64,000 nt of DNA, taken from positions 52,455,880-52,519,879 of the forward strand of contig CP141132.1 of the NCBI GenBank assembly GCA_035236585.1, read 5' to 3'. This document shows positions 12,960 through 25,283 of the stretch, piece by piece (position 1 is the first letter of the stretch; every line of letters starts with the position of its first letter). The notes beneath the pieces were generated by a model. It had not been told where the DNA came from and searched no databases. It saw nothing but the letters and a program-made list of their open reading frames with translations. A program made the position numbers and the translations under genes. The DNA comes from Warburgia ugandensis. Taxonomy: Eukaryota > Streptophyta > Magnoliopsida > Canellales > Canellaceae.

Positions 12960-13523
12960 CTTTTATAAACAAACAAGGACTTTTGATGTCGTTTAGTCCT
13001 AAACGAATTTAAAACTATACACATTTGAAGTTGTTTGAGCCAAATGACTTTAAAAGTATGCACTTTAGTTGGCGCTAAGAGGATAATTTACACAGGAATG
13101 GACTTTTCTAGTCATTTAGTCCTAATTGACTTCAAAAGTCCATTCCTGCATAAAATCCCCTCTTTGTGCCAACTAAAGTGTATATTTTTAAATTTGTTTG
13201 ACTCAAATGACTTTAGAAGTGTATACTTTTAAAGTCATGTAGGACTAAATGGCCTCAAAAGTCTTAATTTTAAAGTTGTTTATAAATAAACAGCTTTATT
13301 AGTATACACTTTGAAGTTGTTTCCTTCAAAAGACTTAAAAAGTCCATTCTTGAGAAAAAATACCTCATTGCACTAGACTAAAGAAGTTGTTTTTATTTAA
13401 ATGACTTCTTAAGTATTTACTTTTAAAGTTGTTTTTTTTCTAAACAACATGTAAAATATTTACAAAGTCAGTAGTCAAGATAACAACTTCTTTATACCAA
13501 CTTTAAAAGCCTCTTGTGTAGTA
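12960..13523. repeat. CACTA subterminal repeat region
   Basis: Dense short direct and inverted copies of gactttaaaagt and gtcatttagtcc/aaacgactt, the kind of subterminal array bound by CACTA-encoded DNA-binding proteins. It ends at the candidate terminus 13512-13523, immediately before antisense gag sequence. Confidence 0.7.
13047..13192. repeat. Imperfect foldback within the subterminal region
   Basis: Left arm 13047-13107 and right arm 13134-13192 are near-complementary. Examples are ggaatggactttt against aaaagtccattcc and actttagttgg against ccaactaaagt, with about 26 bp between arms. Confidence 0.75.
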
Positions 13524-14530
13524 GCAGCTAGAACAAATAGAACAAACCTCTTGTGTAGGTTTCCTGGATGTTTGGATAGCTATGAAGGTTTGGAACATAT
13601 TTTCAAGCTCCTCCACTCTTCCACCCAAGGCGTCAAACTTATCCATTCTATTAATAGCAAAGTCAAGCATATGGAATATATCTGAGGTCACTCCTATTTC
13701 ATACAAGCTTCTTTTCTTTTGAGGCTAGGTATTTCCCTCTCACCTATTGGAATAGTCCCATTTTTGAAAATTGTCTACTAAATTTTGAAAAAAATCCCAC
13801 ACCTCTGCTTCATTTTTCAACATGAGGGCCCCTCTAGTTGCATCTACCATTTGTCTATTTGGAGGTGTTAATGCCTCATAAAAGTACTAAACTTGTTGCC
13901 ATTTTTCAAATTCATGGTGGGGACACTTTTTTAGCAATTCATTCCATTTTACTTAGCATTCATAATATTGTTCATCATCTTTTTTTTGTAAATTAATGAT
14001 CTCCCTACAAAGAGCATTAGTCTTATGGAAGAGGAAGAACTTGTTCAAGAACATTTTAGACAATTAGTCCCATGTGGTAATGGAATTGAACTCTAATGAA
14101 TTCAGCCATGATTTGGTCATATATTTCAATTAGAAAGGGAAAAACTTAAGTCTAATAAAATCATCTAAGACATTTTGAAAATTGAATGTAGTAAAAATCC
14201 TTGATATGTAAGCATGGATCCTCTCTCTCATGACTACGAATGTTGGGAGTAACTAAATGACTCTATGTTTAAGTTCAAAGTGGTCTGCATTGGTGGGTGG
14301 TAAGGTGATGCATGATGAGGTATTTAACTCGAGTGATGTATAGAAATGTCTATCATGGGGTTAGGATTTTGATTTCTTACCCCTTGCTTATGGGTACATT
14401 CAATCTCAAGATCTAGTGGTACCATCTCAATGTTTTGAGATCGATGACCTTGCATGCACCAAAGTGAAAACATATCTAAATGATGCAAACCAAACTCTAA
14501 ATGCACTTCCTAACTATAAATGATATGCAA
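13524..14530 (-). pseudogene. Antisense Athila-like gag fragment
   Basis: On the minus strand the sequence reads, in pieces, a gag block (WNELLKKCPHHEFEKW), then MVDATRGALMLKNEAEVW, then a linker and LENMFQTFIAIQTSRKPTQE ending with VCSICSS, the first two cysteines of a CCHC zinc knuckle. The plus-strand element has the equivalents MVDVASGGALMLKNK and EVCSTCSSPAHLTSDC. Only 13503-13706 is open for any length, and its last residues run into CACTA sequence. Gag would have formed the virus-like particle. Frameshifts and stops show it is dead. Confidence 0.8.
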
Positions 14531-14989
14531 ACAAATACTTCCTAATGTTTCACAATGAGCTACTTTGATATTCTTTATTAATTTATAGGGTGGTAGCTTT
14601 TAGACCTAGATCTAGTAAGCTCTTCCTTTTATCTAGGCTCGATTATTGCTTACTAGTTAGATTTTTCTCTAAAGTGGTTGATACAATTCTTATGAAAGGA
14701 GGGGTCTAGACCTCAACAACCTTCAATGAAAGGCATGGAAAATTCAATTGGATTTTCGATACCCACTATAGCATGATACTCAAAAGTCATTGGAGTGACA
14801 ACAGATCTCCTCCTTCTAAAAGGTTACTACGAGCTTGAAACCATATGTCTCTTGTTACTTGATTTTAAATTCAGCTTTAAGAGTTGGGATCAAGAACATA
14901 CAAGAATTGAATTGACTACCTAGGTAGGCCAAGGATCTAATGATGAAATTCAGTCCTTATCTTGTGAGGGTTCTTGTCGGGCCCATAAA

Positions 14990-17522
14990 GTAAATGATAA
15001 AAGAAAGGAAATATGCATGAAATTAGAAACTACAATCAAAAGAAACTTTCTAAAATTAAAGCTGTGCTATGGAATTAGAAACTTAACTAAATAACAATAA
15101 ATTAATTTAATTAAACTAATGCAAAACTAGAATGAATTAAACTAAGCAACTTGACCTAAGGTAACTTACTAAGAAGGAAAGTTTCCTATTTTAACGCTTT
15201 CCTAATTCTAAAAATATCTAAGAATGAAACTTTTCAAAAATCAATTAGTAAACTTCCCAAAAATAAACTGACATGTAAACAATGAATTAACTACTTATAA
15301 ACTAAGATTAACTAACTAAACAAATCAATAACAAAGATACTTCACCCTAGTACCATGCACATGATCTAGTGGATGGTGCACAAATTCATGGGGTCAAAGA
15401 TCACCTAAATTAATGAATAAAAAAAACTAACATGTAATATAATCAAGAAACTTAAAAAAAATCTAAAAAACTAAATGGGTTTCGAAGGAATTAAGCAAAT
15501 ATGAAAAATAAGCCACTGGAATTAAGCATGAAGATTGAATGGAAAAATCCTAGATTTTAAGTACTTAAGAAACTCAAAACATACCAAGCATGAAAATAAT
15601 TGAACTAGAACATTTTATGCAATATAAAACTAAAGATTTAAATTAATTTCATAATAGAAATAAGCATGAACAATAATCCTTAGAGAATTTTATGCATCGA
15701 ATGTCAAAGTACATCAAAAAGGGGTGCACATGAACATGTATACATAATCTGAAAATTATGCACTCTTCCTAAAACTTGATTCAAATCAAATAAAAAACAT
15801 ACTCTAATGTTCTCAATATAAATTTTGGTAACTGCAAGTAAAACCCAAAAGATTATTCAAGAGAAATGATGGTTGGAATGACGAACTAACCTAAGGGAAA
15901 AGGCACATAAAACTATGCCTATATCTAAGGAAAAAGATGTGGAATGCAGGGATGGAAATCATTGAATCAAGCTCTTCCTTCTCTTGGTTGTCACTATCAA
16001 AGGAGAACTAACTTGGATCTTTGATGCATGAGCAAGAAAAACCAAGAAGGTGGAACTAAAGATTCAAGGGAAAACAAGGAGGATCTTTGTGTCTAGAAAT
16101 AAAGAAGCAAAACTCGAACAATTAAGCAATGAAAACAAGGATTGAAAGCAAAGTATTAACTTGGAATTGAAGTACAAAAGCAAAGAAAAATATGTAAGAA
16201 TCCAAATGAAGAACAGCCCAAAAGAAAACCAAAGTCCAATCCTCCAAAAGATTCCAAGCTAGAGTGCTCCTTTCAAGGTTTTCTCACAAAACCTCTACTT
16301 TGAAAAAAGGGTGGATTGCTTGGGATTATAGAGATGGCTGGTTTTCACTTTGATGAGGGCTTAAACTAGGAAAGGAAAGTAAATCTAGATCTAGTATTTC
16401 AATGAGGAAAATTTGGTGGAGAGCGAGGTGGTTGAATGAGCTAAGCAAGGATGACATCATGGCTGGTTTCTATCTTTAGAAGGGGGGAGGCATCATCCTT
16501 TTGGGGAGGTGGTGTGGTGCTCCTTTCCTTCTAAATGCATAGTATTGTGCTGTAGAAAAGAGAGAAAAATGGAAATAAGAATGGTAGGAAAGATGTGAAA
16601 AATATCTAGGCTTTTTTATGTGCTTTGAATTGAAATTAATCTAGGGGTTTCCAACTTAGGAAATGTCATAGACTTATTGTGACCTCGTGATAGGAAACCA
16701 CTTAAGATGACAAGTAAGCAAGGCAAAGGCACCACTTGTTTAGGTAGGTTTCTCCCTCCTTAAGAAAAAATCATGGAACCCTAATATTAGGTAAAGAAAA
16801 AGAGTGGAAATTGTACATGGAAAGTGAGTTTCTCTCTTGATGGGTCCCACTTAACATGATCATCTTACCTTTTACAAATCTCCATCACAACCTTCTAATT
16901 ATCACTTGAAAATCATGTTTTTAACCATGTATAATTGCATGAATTGATCCTCCATTCATGTGACTCCAAGTGCCATTGATTTATGTGGCTTAATGGCTCA
17001 CTTTGATGGCTCATTCCTTTGTGGCTTGAGTGGATAACTCCCTTGGCTTCTTTGAGTTTCATTGTTAGACTATGAAACCTTAAGCATAGCTCTAGTTCTC
17101 ATGAAAAGTTATGGAATTGCATGGCTTTGTGAGATGGATCATTTTTAGTCACCTTTGATGCTTCCCCTTACTTCTTTTGCTTGCCCTGAGATGGTCTTGC
17201 ATCTTGATCTAGCTTTGAAATGTTGAAAATGGCCTTGACTCTCTCCTTTGATCTTGATCTTCAAACCTTATGTTACTTGTTCTTGGCCATTGGATCACTT
17301 TCTTGACACCTACAATAGATGAAAACCATAATTAAATCCTAAAAAATAATGACAAATCACATACTTACTCTGGATTAGCTTCTAAACCTACAAACTATCA
17401 AACTTTTGAATAATTTGGTAAAAAATGCATGTGTTACAAATTTTTAAGAAAAACCTTAGAAATAACACTATATTTATGACTCATGAGCTACTAATTGGGC
17501 ACCTTTTATACAAAATCAAACA
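14990..17522 (-). repeat. LTR of the antisense Athila-like element
   Basis: The minus-strand start at 17522 reads TGTTTGATTTTGTATAAAAG and continues with blocks homologous to the LTR starting at 37517 (CCAATTAGTAG, then GGTTTAGAAGCTAATCC against AAAAGCTAATCCAAAGTAAG). The downstream end is placed near 14990 only approximately, between LTR-like sequence (homology to the ggggtgaatttc block around 15340-15370) and the leader. Adjacent bases at 17523-17527 (TTTAT) would be one half of a duplication. Confidence 0.7.
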
Positions 17523-19405
17523 TTTATCAATAGTTAGCTGTCCAAATAAAACCAATTGGAATGAATTAGAAATGGATTACAAAAATCTAAAGTATTATCT
17601 AAATCCATAACCAAATCCTTATTATATTTATTGGCATGGATATGGAGTAATCGTATATGAAGGACATCTAATCCTTTGGCAGCCCTATAACTGGAAATAC
17701 TGTATTTGTAATCCCCTTTAACCTTCAATATCCATTTTACGAATCATTAAAAGAGTAGCCAAAATTATATGTTGAATACAATTTTTTATACATGAAAATC
17801 TAAGATGGTAAAAATATTGCAAATGGTTTACATCAGCCTAACTATGGGTCTACTAGTTTTTTTTTCTAGTTGATAATTGGTCCTAGTACTAGTGATTCTT
17901 GCTAACAATACCATATATCCTCATTTACTCAGCTACAAACCCTAGTGGAACCTAGATCTAAGTTGATCTAGTCCATTCACAATGTTTCACCTGTGATAGA
18001 TGCCCATCTTCAAAAAAATTCACACACCAAACCATCCTAATTTTATATAGCTAGATTCATAAGATGGACATTTTTACCATCTATTTCACAAATCATGTAA
18101 AATAGTAGCTAAAATAATCTAACAAATAGGAACATTGTTGTAAACATTGAGGCACCACTCCTTTGGTCAAAGGTTCTAGATGGTTCCCCTTAGTGGAGAT
18201 CTCAAGTAGAATTAGAATTAGGACAAAAGCTTAGTAGATATTTTTCTTTGTTATTCTTGGTTGGGCCATAAAAATGAAAAATAAAAGAAAGAAGAAAGAA
18301 GACAAGAATTCTTATTAGGATCTACACAAGTCTTGAAGAATCAGAATGGAGTATAAACTAATAAAAATAATATGGAAAGAAAGTGCATAAACCTATTGAA
18401 TTGTTATGGTACTCCTCTAATGTCTACACAATAATATCATGAATGTTATTAAAGAAAAGCCTATATTTTATCTAAGCTTTTATTTCATCTATTCACACTA
18501 GATATTACACCCATAAGTAGCACTAGCCATATTAGTTAATGTTTATACAAGATGATTACTGCTAAAGAAGCCCAAATTAAATCACTTCCACTTGCATTGA
18601 GTCTTATTATATGCCCAAAATCAAAAGTTATCGCACTAATCCCATCCATCCTCCTCAAAACAAACATCTAACCCAACACATGATAACCAAATGCTAATCT
18701 CATCCATCCTCCTCAAAACAAACCTGTCAACCAACACATGATAACCAAGCCTCTTCCACCCACACTCATGTCCTCTACACTCGACTTATGCACCCTCACT
18801 TCTCTCTCTTTCCCTTCATCCAATTCTCATCTAACTTCTTCCCACCTCATTCCCTTTATAGCTGTCAAATTCAATGCTACTCTTGACCCTTTATTAACAC
18901 TCCTAAATCCATCATAATGTGAATCTCTTTCCACATTTTCTCTAGAGTAATCTCAAAAAATATGGAGTTCTTCATTTTCTCTTTCAAATTAACTCTTCAT
19001 TAATGAACATAAAATTAGAGTACCATTTGTCAATGACTATGGCTGGAGGTTGGAAAAGTAAAATCAGTGAGGTGCACATGAAGGCAAATATCAACATTGT
19101 GTTGCCCACTTGAGTTGAATTTTGGGGTGACTAAACTAGAAAGATTTGGCAATGAAATGGACACTTCTATAGTGGACAATCTTAAATTGTTGGTGTGATT
19201 GAGAGGCATTGGATTGATGCTGTAATGCAGCTGCAGAAAGCAAAATGAGTTCATACCATCTTCAGTTGAACATGTTTAATCTTGTCTTCAAAATTTGAGT
19301 TTAGGAACACGACATGAATGGAAACCCCAAAAATATTGGAGATTCTAAACTCAATATAAAAGAATGTTTCTACTAGAAATTGCCTAGGAATACATAAAAT
19401 CTATG
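17523..19405. other. Spacer between two opposed Athila-like elements
   Basis: No recognised gene. Short minus-strand open frames at 17534-17728 and 19030-19254 have no familiar motif. It includes a 58-bp tandem duplication. This looks like older non-LTR sequence into which the plus-strand element inserted at its right end. Confidence 0.5.
18636..18751. repeat. Two tandem 58-bp units
   Basis: Units start at 18636 and 18694. Each runs ctaatc(c/t)catccatcctc, then ctcaaaacaaac, then ccaacacatgataaccaa. Confidence 0.85.
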
Positions 19406-21817
19406 TTTGAACTTAATCAATAGAAAAGTAAAAGAGTTTACCTTTACTAGTGCCCAATTAGTAGTCCATGTATTATAAAATCCATTGTTATTTCAAAGAT
19501 TTTTTCAAAAGTCATAGCACATGAATTTTTTAGCTAATAATTCAAAATTTTGTATTCTACAAGTTTAGAAGATAATCCAAAGTAATTATGTGAATAGTCA
19601 TAATTTGTACAAATTAATTAATTTTTTATTTTTATTTTATCTTTGGTAGGTATTGAAAAGATGATTCAATAGACAATATTGCTTTACATGAGCATTGAGG
19701 ATCAAGATCAAGCTTAGAGTGTAAAGACCAAAATTTCTTCATTCCAATGCTTAGTCAAGGTTCAAGATCATCTTAGGGTAAGTAAGAAAGTAATTAGAAG
19801 AATCCAAGTTTCCCAGAATGGCCCATGCAAACAATTCCACCACCTTTGTGTGATAATTGGAGCCATGTAAGCCACCTAAGTCACCTAAGCCATGCAAGCC
19901 ATCAAGCCAAGGGACTAAGCTACTTAAGTCACCAAGCAATGAGCCATCAAAAGTGAGCCTTGGAGCCATTTAAATGATGCCACATGGAGCCACATGATTG
20001 GAAGACTTTTTGAAGCAATTTTCCTCTGCAAAAATTATATAATTCAAAAGATAAATGACAAGTATTATCACATAGTAAGATAGCATGATAAGTGGACCAA
20101 TCGTAGAAGAGCCCATTCCCTATATGCTTCCCATCTTTTGCCCTCTTTTCTCTCTCTTTCCAATCTCCCACATGAATTACATCTTAAGCAAGGTGGGGAC
20201 GCCACCTTCCTTGAAAAGTGGTGCCTCCCCCCTTAAGACTCCATTTTGGATCCCACCTTGCCACCTCCTCCCACTCACCCTCCTAGCCTCCATGATTTAC
20301 TCCTCCAACTCTAAAGGTTCACTTTCCTAGCACCTTCTTAGTTCTCTACTTACATGGCACATCTCTAAAGTCCTACCACTAATCTCCTTATCTTGAGTCA
20401 CCTATCTTTATCTTTTCCTTACTCCCTTATCACCTCATCCCCTAGGATAGAATTCTAGCATACCTCAAAATTTGAAATCATCTATAAAGCACCCTATGTT
20501 CTCCATGTGAAAGGGAGAGGACACAACCTATGGTGGAGATGCTTCCCTCCTTAGATATTTCAAGCATTTTCCCTTGGTAGCCTTGATGCACCACACCCCA
20601 CCTTGCTTTCTCTTTCATGTTTTCAAGCATTGTTTCTCTTTTGAATTCGATGATGTTTCATGTTTGTTTTGCTTTCTTGTTTTCCTTCCTTAAGTTCTTT
20701 ATTTGCTTCTTGTCCTAGGCTCAGCTTTCTATATTATTTCCTTTGATTTTTGCTTCTACCTTGCCTTAGTTTTTCTTCATTCAATGATTGTTTATATCAT
20801 ATAGTGACAACCAAAAGAAAGTAGCCCTTGAATCATCTTTGTCCTTTGATTATTATTGTGTTTTATCATCTTGTTTATCCCTTACCTATTTGCTTGTTCC
20901 TTACCCATATTTTTCCTCCATTCAACATCTCTTTTACTCTCTTCCTCTTGACTCTTCTTTAGTAAATGCACATGCTATCTTAAGTTTGATCATTGAATTT
21001 TTTAAAGTGATTAAAGAGAAGTTACTTGGATTAATTTTATATTCTTGAGGGTGATGCTTAAATCTTTCTATACATGTACATGTGCACCTTGAATTGTAAT
21101 ACTTTCCATTCAATAATAAATCCATGGTTATTGCACACTTCATTGATTGCTTTTAATAATTTAAAGTTCTTTAATTCTTGATTAGTTTGCTTTTTGATGA
21201 ACATGCATACTACCATGCCCAATCTATCATCCATCATGAGCGGCATCCTAGTTTAGATTTCCACTCCAAATTTCATATTTTTCATGCATCAATTATTTCT
21301 TAGATCCATATGCCCCTTTCTTGCTTAAACCATCTTGAACCTTAGTTTATTTATTACTTTGTGAAGACTGCATATGCATAATCTTAAAAATCTCATTCAT
21401 CATCCATATTTTCCCTTACAAGTTCCATGTGCACAACTCCATGGAGAATCCACATGTTATTTGGGGTGAATTTCTTTGGTTGGCTTTTTTATGTCACAGT
21501 CAAATTTAGTTTAACTTTACTTGATTAAGTTTATTTCATCTTATATTGGATTTAGAATATTTATAAATGTTGCTTTTTGGAATTGTTATCATCATTAAGT
21601 TTTCTTAGTTGTTATTTTCAATTCCATACGTGTTTCCTATTCATTGCCAATTACTTTCCTAGTTTAATCAAAAGAATTCTTCTTTGGCTCGAATAAAATA
21701 TTTAAACAAGATCCAATCAATATTCAAAATCTATGAGATTCCTCATGGGATCAGCCTCACTTGCATACATCTACTACATTGATTCATGTGCTTGCAAGTA
21801 ATTTTAAAGCTACACCA
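19406..21817 (+). repeat. 5' LTR of Athila-like element
   Basis: Collinear with 37517-39941, including CCAATTAGTAGTCCAT near the start, GATCAAGATCAAGCTTAGAG in the middle and AAAGCTACACCA at the end (21817). The first 30 bases are rearranged against the 3' LTR. A TATA-like CTATAAAG lies at 20482-20489; in the 3' LTR the equivalent position is ctgtaatg. Confidence 0.85.
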
Positions 21818-21823
21818 AGTTTT

Positions 21824-21845
21824 TGGCACTGTTGCCAGATAATTG
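21824..21845 (+). promoter_or_regulatory. Decayed PBS, tRNA-Asp type
   Basis: TGGCACTGTTGCCAGATAAT starts 6 bp after the 5' LTR. It resembles the complement of the tRNA-Asp 3' end (TGGCGCCGTTGCCGGGGA), the primer used by Athila-like elements, with C-to-T/G-to-A type changes. Confidence 0.75.
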
Positions 21846-22444
21846 CAACATATTTGTGGTTGGATTTTTGTTTAGATTATCTATCTCTAGTTGTAGATCT
21901 AGGTTGTATTAGATTGGGTTTATGCATCCAAGTAGCAAGAGACTTAGGGTTTCATGCTTCTAGGACCCTTTTTGAGGAGTAGATATAGTGTCATTCTAGT
22001 GGCTTATGAGCATAATGGTTATATGGGTACCTCAAATCCAAGTGATTTTTTCACACCTTTCTGTTGATGTTTGTTAAGGTCTGAATGCCTCACACAAGAA
22101 TTGTATTAATCACTTCAGAGTTAGAACCTAACAAGTAGCTAGTAGTTAGGCTTGGATAAAGGAAGGAGCTATCTAGATTTAGGTCTAAAAGCTACCACTC
22201 TACAAATTAATAAAGATTATCAACTCTGCTTACTAGCACCATTAGGATTGATTGCACATTATCAGAACACAGAGTTAGTATCATTTGATCTTGAGATTGA
22301 ACATAACCACAGACCAAGGGCAAAAGACATTAAATTTCTAACCCCATGCAAACTCACTAGTAGTAGTTGAGTATAGATCCATTAGAGACTTTTATGTGCC
22401 ACTTCAACTAAATACTCCATCATGGATCACCTTACCACTCACCC

Positions 22445-23010
22445 ATGCAGACCACTTTGAACTTATACATGGAGTCAAACAATTACTCCCGTGATTATAT
22501 GGTTGAGAGAGAGAGAGAGGATCTGTGCCTACATATCAAGGAATTCCTTGATAATTGCATTACATTCAAATTCCAAAATGTTTTAGATGATTGTATTAGA
22601 CTTAGGTTATTTCCCTCCTCATTAAAAGATAAGGCCAAATCAAGGCTGAATTCTTTAGAGGTCGGTTCCATTGCCACATGGGACACGTTGTCTAGAACGT
22701 TTCGGAAAAAATTCTTCCCTATTCATAAGACTAGTGCCCTTCATAGGGAGATCATCAATTTTCAACAAAGAGATGATGAACAATATTATAAATTCTAAGA
22801 AAAAGGTGGAATGAGTTGTTGCAAATGTCTCCTCACCATTGATTTGAAAAATGACAGCAAGTTCAATACTTATATGAGGAACTAACACCTCAAAAATAGA
22901 TATATGGTAGATGTAGCTAGTGGAGGGGCCCTCATGTTGAAAAATAAGATAGAAGCCTTTGAATTTTTTGAGACTTTAGCTAAAAATTCCCAGCAATGGG
23001 ATTATTCTAT

Positions 23011-23071
<61 letters not shown>

Positions 23072-23268
23072 CTCAACCTCCAAAAAAGGGAGATAGGAGT
23101 GACCATAGATATATCATATAAAATCGACCTTGTGGTTGAATGGTTGGCCAAGCTTGAAAATATGTTCCATGCCTTCACGGCTATCATTGCATCCATAAAA
23201 CCTCCACAAGAGGTTTGTTCTACTTGTTCTAGCCCAGCTCACTTAACCTCAGATTGTCCATCTAATTA
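22445..23268 (+). pseudogene. gag: Athila-like gag
   Basis: Frame 22445-22798 carries the retrotransposon gag domain: DDCIRLRLFPSSLKDKAKS, then GSIATWDTLSRTFRKKFFP and REIINFQQRDDEQYYKF. After a stop and frameshift, 22904-23269 continues with MVDVASGGALMLKNKIEAFE and ends in a CCHC zinc knuckle (C-x2-C-x4-H-x4-C in CSTCSSPAHLTSDC). Gag would package the element RNA. A 54-bp GA repeat at 23014-23067 codes Arg-Glu repeats inside the second part. The antisense copy at 13524-14530 is its homologue. Confidence 0.85.
23014..23067. repeat. (GA)27 microsatellite inside gag
   Basis: Uninterrupted GA run within the gag reading frame, between the SQQWDYS block and the ITIDISYKID-like block. The corresponding part of the antisense copy (about 13700) lacks it, so it expanded after the two copies separated. 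Confidence 0.95.
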
Positions 23269-23539
23269 AGTGTACCTTGAATACCTTTCAAAACAAGTGA
23301 ATGCTCTAAACTCATATTGCAAACTTAGCAACAACAATTCTTATTCTAAGAACTACAATCCAGGATGGTCTAGGCTTCAAATTTTTCATGGTCTAAGAAT
23401 AATACCCAAGGGGGACCACTTAGGATTTTCTATCCTTAAACCATTCCTCAAGCTATAATGTAATAATAGCCAATTCCTCAATAGTTTTCTAAACAAACAA
23501 GGAATAATTCATGGAGGAAATCCTAATGCTATTCAAGTA

Positions 23540-23950
23540 GAATTCCTTATAGTTTAAGAATGACACTAGAAAAACTCTACAAGCCAAATCAGATTCCATT
23601 GCAAAGTTGGAATATCATATGGGACAGTTGTCCACACTAAGTGAAAGGAAGAAGGGCAAATTTCCCAGTCAACCAATTACAAACCCTAAGGGCCAGTTGG
23701 AAATAAGGTCTAGTTCACATACACAAAGACCCCATGAGCAAGCAAAGTCTATAACTACCCTTAAGAATGGTCATCAGGTCGAAAATAAAGTTGGGCAGAT
23801 TGAAAAAACTAGAGAGAAGAATAAACTAGGTATAACATTGGAGAAAGAGAAAAGACAAAAATCTCCTACTCCATCTGAGCCTATAGTGGAGGCATCTTAT
23901 AAGCCTAAAGCTCCATTCCCTCAATTGTTATTGGAACTCATGTTATTGGA
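23540..23950 (+). pseudogene. gag-protease linker of Athila-like element
   Basis: Open frame 23607-23993 begins with a coil-like segment (EYHMGQLSTLSERKKGKFPS) and continues as a Lys/Glu-rich linker, as between the gag knuckle and protease of Athila-like polyproteins. The part before the protease is shortened: KPKAPFPQLL is followed after few residues by the protease, with a short internal duplication (ttggaacccatgt at about 23946 and 23968). Confidence 0.65.
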
Positions 23951-23959
23951 ACCCATGTC

Positions 23960-24300
23960 TTGTGTTATTGGAACCCATGTCTACTTGATTTAGGGCCTAG
24001 TGTAAACTTGTTGCCATATTCTATCTATGAGCAACTAGGGCTCGATGACCTTAAGCCAACCAATACCATATTGCAACTTACAAATAGATCTGTAAAGATT
24101 CTATGTGGTATGGTTGAGGATGTTCTAATATATGTGGACTAGTTCTACTTTCCTATAGATTTCATTATCCTAGATACCCACACTATGTCAAACCCTAGTA
24201 GTTAGATCATGGTCATTCTTGGACTTCCATTTTTGGCAACATCTAATGCCATCATCAACTGTAAAAATGATGTGATGAAATTGTCTTTCGGCAACATGAA
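23960..24300 (+). pseudogene. Athila-like aspartic protease
   Basis: Frame 23960-24142 reads LLDLGPSVNLLPYSIYEQLG and then LQLTNRSVKILCGMVEDVL, the retropepsin-type protease of this group, with the catalytic loop read as D-L-G-P-S. After a stop, a second motif MVILGLPFLATSNAIIN follows (24210-24260). Protease would cleave Gag-Pol. Stops at 24140 and later disable it. Confidence 0.8.
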
Positions 24301-24402
24301 GGTAAAGCTCATGTATTAAATGTCGATGATCAGCATCTACACTTAGATGATTCCAATATAGTCAATCTAATTAAAGGTCTAATTCAAGATGTTAATCCAC
24401 CA

Positions 24403-25283
24403 TTGTCCATACTAAACCCACTTGAGGCACTTGTAGTGCATTTTAATTGTGATTTTGTTATAAGCAAGTTCATAGATGAGGTAAATAATCTCTTAGATGA
24501 TGCATCTATTATGGATACCTCCAAATGGGGACCTCAAGTGGAACCTCTTTCTCCATCTGATTCTGCCCTAGTGCCATCAATAGAAAAACCACTGACCTTG
24601 GTCCTTAAGAAATTACATGAAAATCTAAAATATTCTTACTTAAGACGAGATGAATCATTTCTTGTAACCATAGCCTCAGATCTAGATAAAGAACAGGAAG
24701 GTAAGCTTCTTGATGTTCTCAAAGAACATAAGAAAGCCTTAGGGAGGACTATAACAAACATTAAAGGGATTAGCCCTACTGTGTGTATGCATAGAATTCA
24801 CCTGAAGAAAAGGCTAAACCGTTTAGGGAGATACAGAGGAGACTAAACCCTAATATGAAATAGCTAGTGAGAGATGAAGTGCTAAAGCTCTTAGATGTTG
24901 GTATTATATAACTTATTTCTGATAGCACTTGGGTTAGCCCAATTCAGGTTGTACCCAAGAAATTGAGTGGTTGAGTGTCATGATAATCTAAAATGAGAAC
25001 AATGAGTAAGTTTCCACTTGCATGACCAATGGGTCATGAGGAAAGACAACTTTCCTCTCCCTTTATTGACTAAATATGGAAAGGTTAGGTGGACATAGGT
25101 ATTATTGTTTTCTTGATGGATACTCTGGCTATAACCAAATCTCCATAACACCTGAGGACAAGGAGAAGAATACCTTCACCTACCCTCTTAGGACCTTTGC
25201 CTACCATCATTTGCCTTTTGGACTTTGTAAAGCACTTGCTACTTTTCAAGGGTGTATGTTGAGCATATTTTCTGATATAGTGG
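24403..25283 (+). pseudogene. Athila-like reverse transcriptase, N-terminal part
   Basis: Frame 24403-24846 contains LLDVLKEHKKALGRTITNIK and GISPTVCMHRIHL, the stretch before the RT palm in this group. Decayed text follows (LLDVGIIxLISDSTWVSPIQ, VVPKK). Then frame 25076-25288 holds YYCFLDGYSGYNQISITPED, where FLDGYSGY includes the first catalytic Asp, and then TFAYHHLPFGLCKALATFQ and SIFSDIVV. It is cut at 25283 by the TRIM and resumes at 25822. Confidence 0.9.

Larger units (their letters stand above)
4190..13523 (-). mobile_element. CACTA (En/Spm) DNA transposon remnant
   Basis: The minus strand carries, in order, the N-terminal transposase-associated domain (from 11682), the TNP2 core, a DUF4218-like domain and a DUF4216-like domain (to 4887), which is the usual order in plant CACTA transposases. 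Short motifs of the type gactttaaaag/gtcatttag recur near 4330-4470, 12125-12205 and 12960-13490, as expected for subterminal repeats. A possible right terminus is tcttgtgtagta at 13512-13523; read on the minus strand it resembles a CACTACAAGA terminus with a changed first base and a 2-bp insertion. No matching left terminus was found, so the left edge is the limit of recognisable repeat sequence. All coding segments are broken. Confidence 0.75.
13524..17522 (-). mobile_element. Truncated antisense Athila-like Ty3/gypsy element
   Basis: The minus strand carries an LTR (17522 down to about 14990), a leader (about 14530-14990) and gag (about 14530 down to 13524). Leader and gag match the plus-strand element at 19406-39941 block by block, including the words ggtctaaaagctaccac and caagagacatatggtttcaagc. 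It stops inside the gag zinc knuckle at the CACTA end, and I find no pol to the left of the CACTA remnant. It is therefore either truncated or the rest has decayed. A TSD could not be tested because only one end is present. Confidence 0.8.

Noticed and set aside
22505-22520. Short GAGAGA run as a second microsatellite
   Set aside because: Only a few units within gag.
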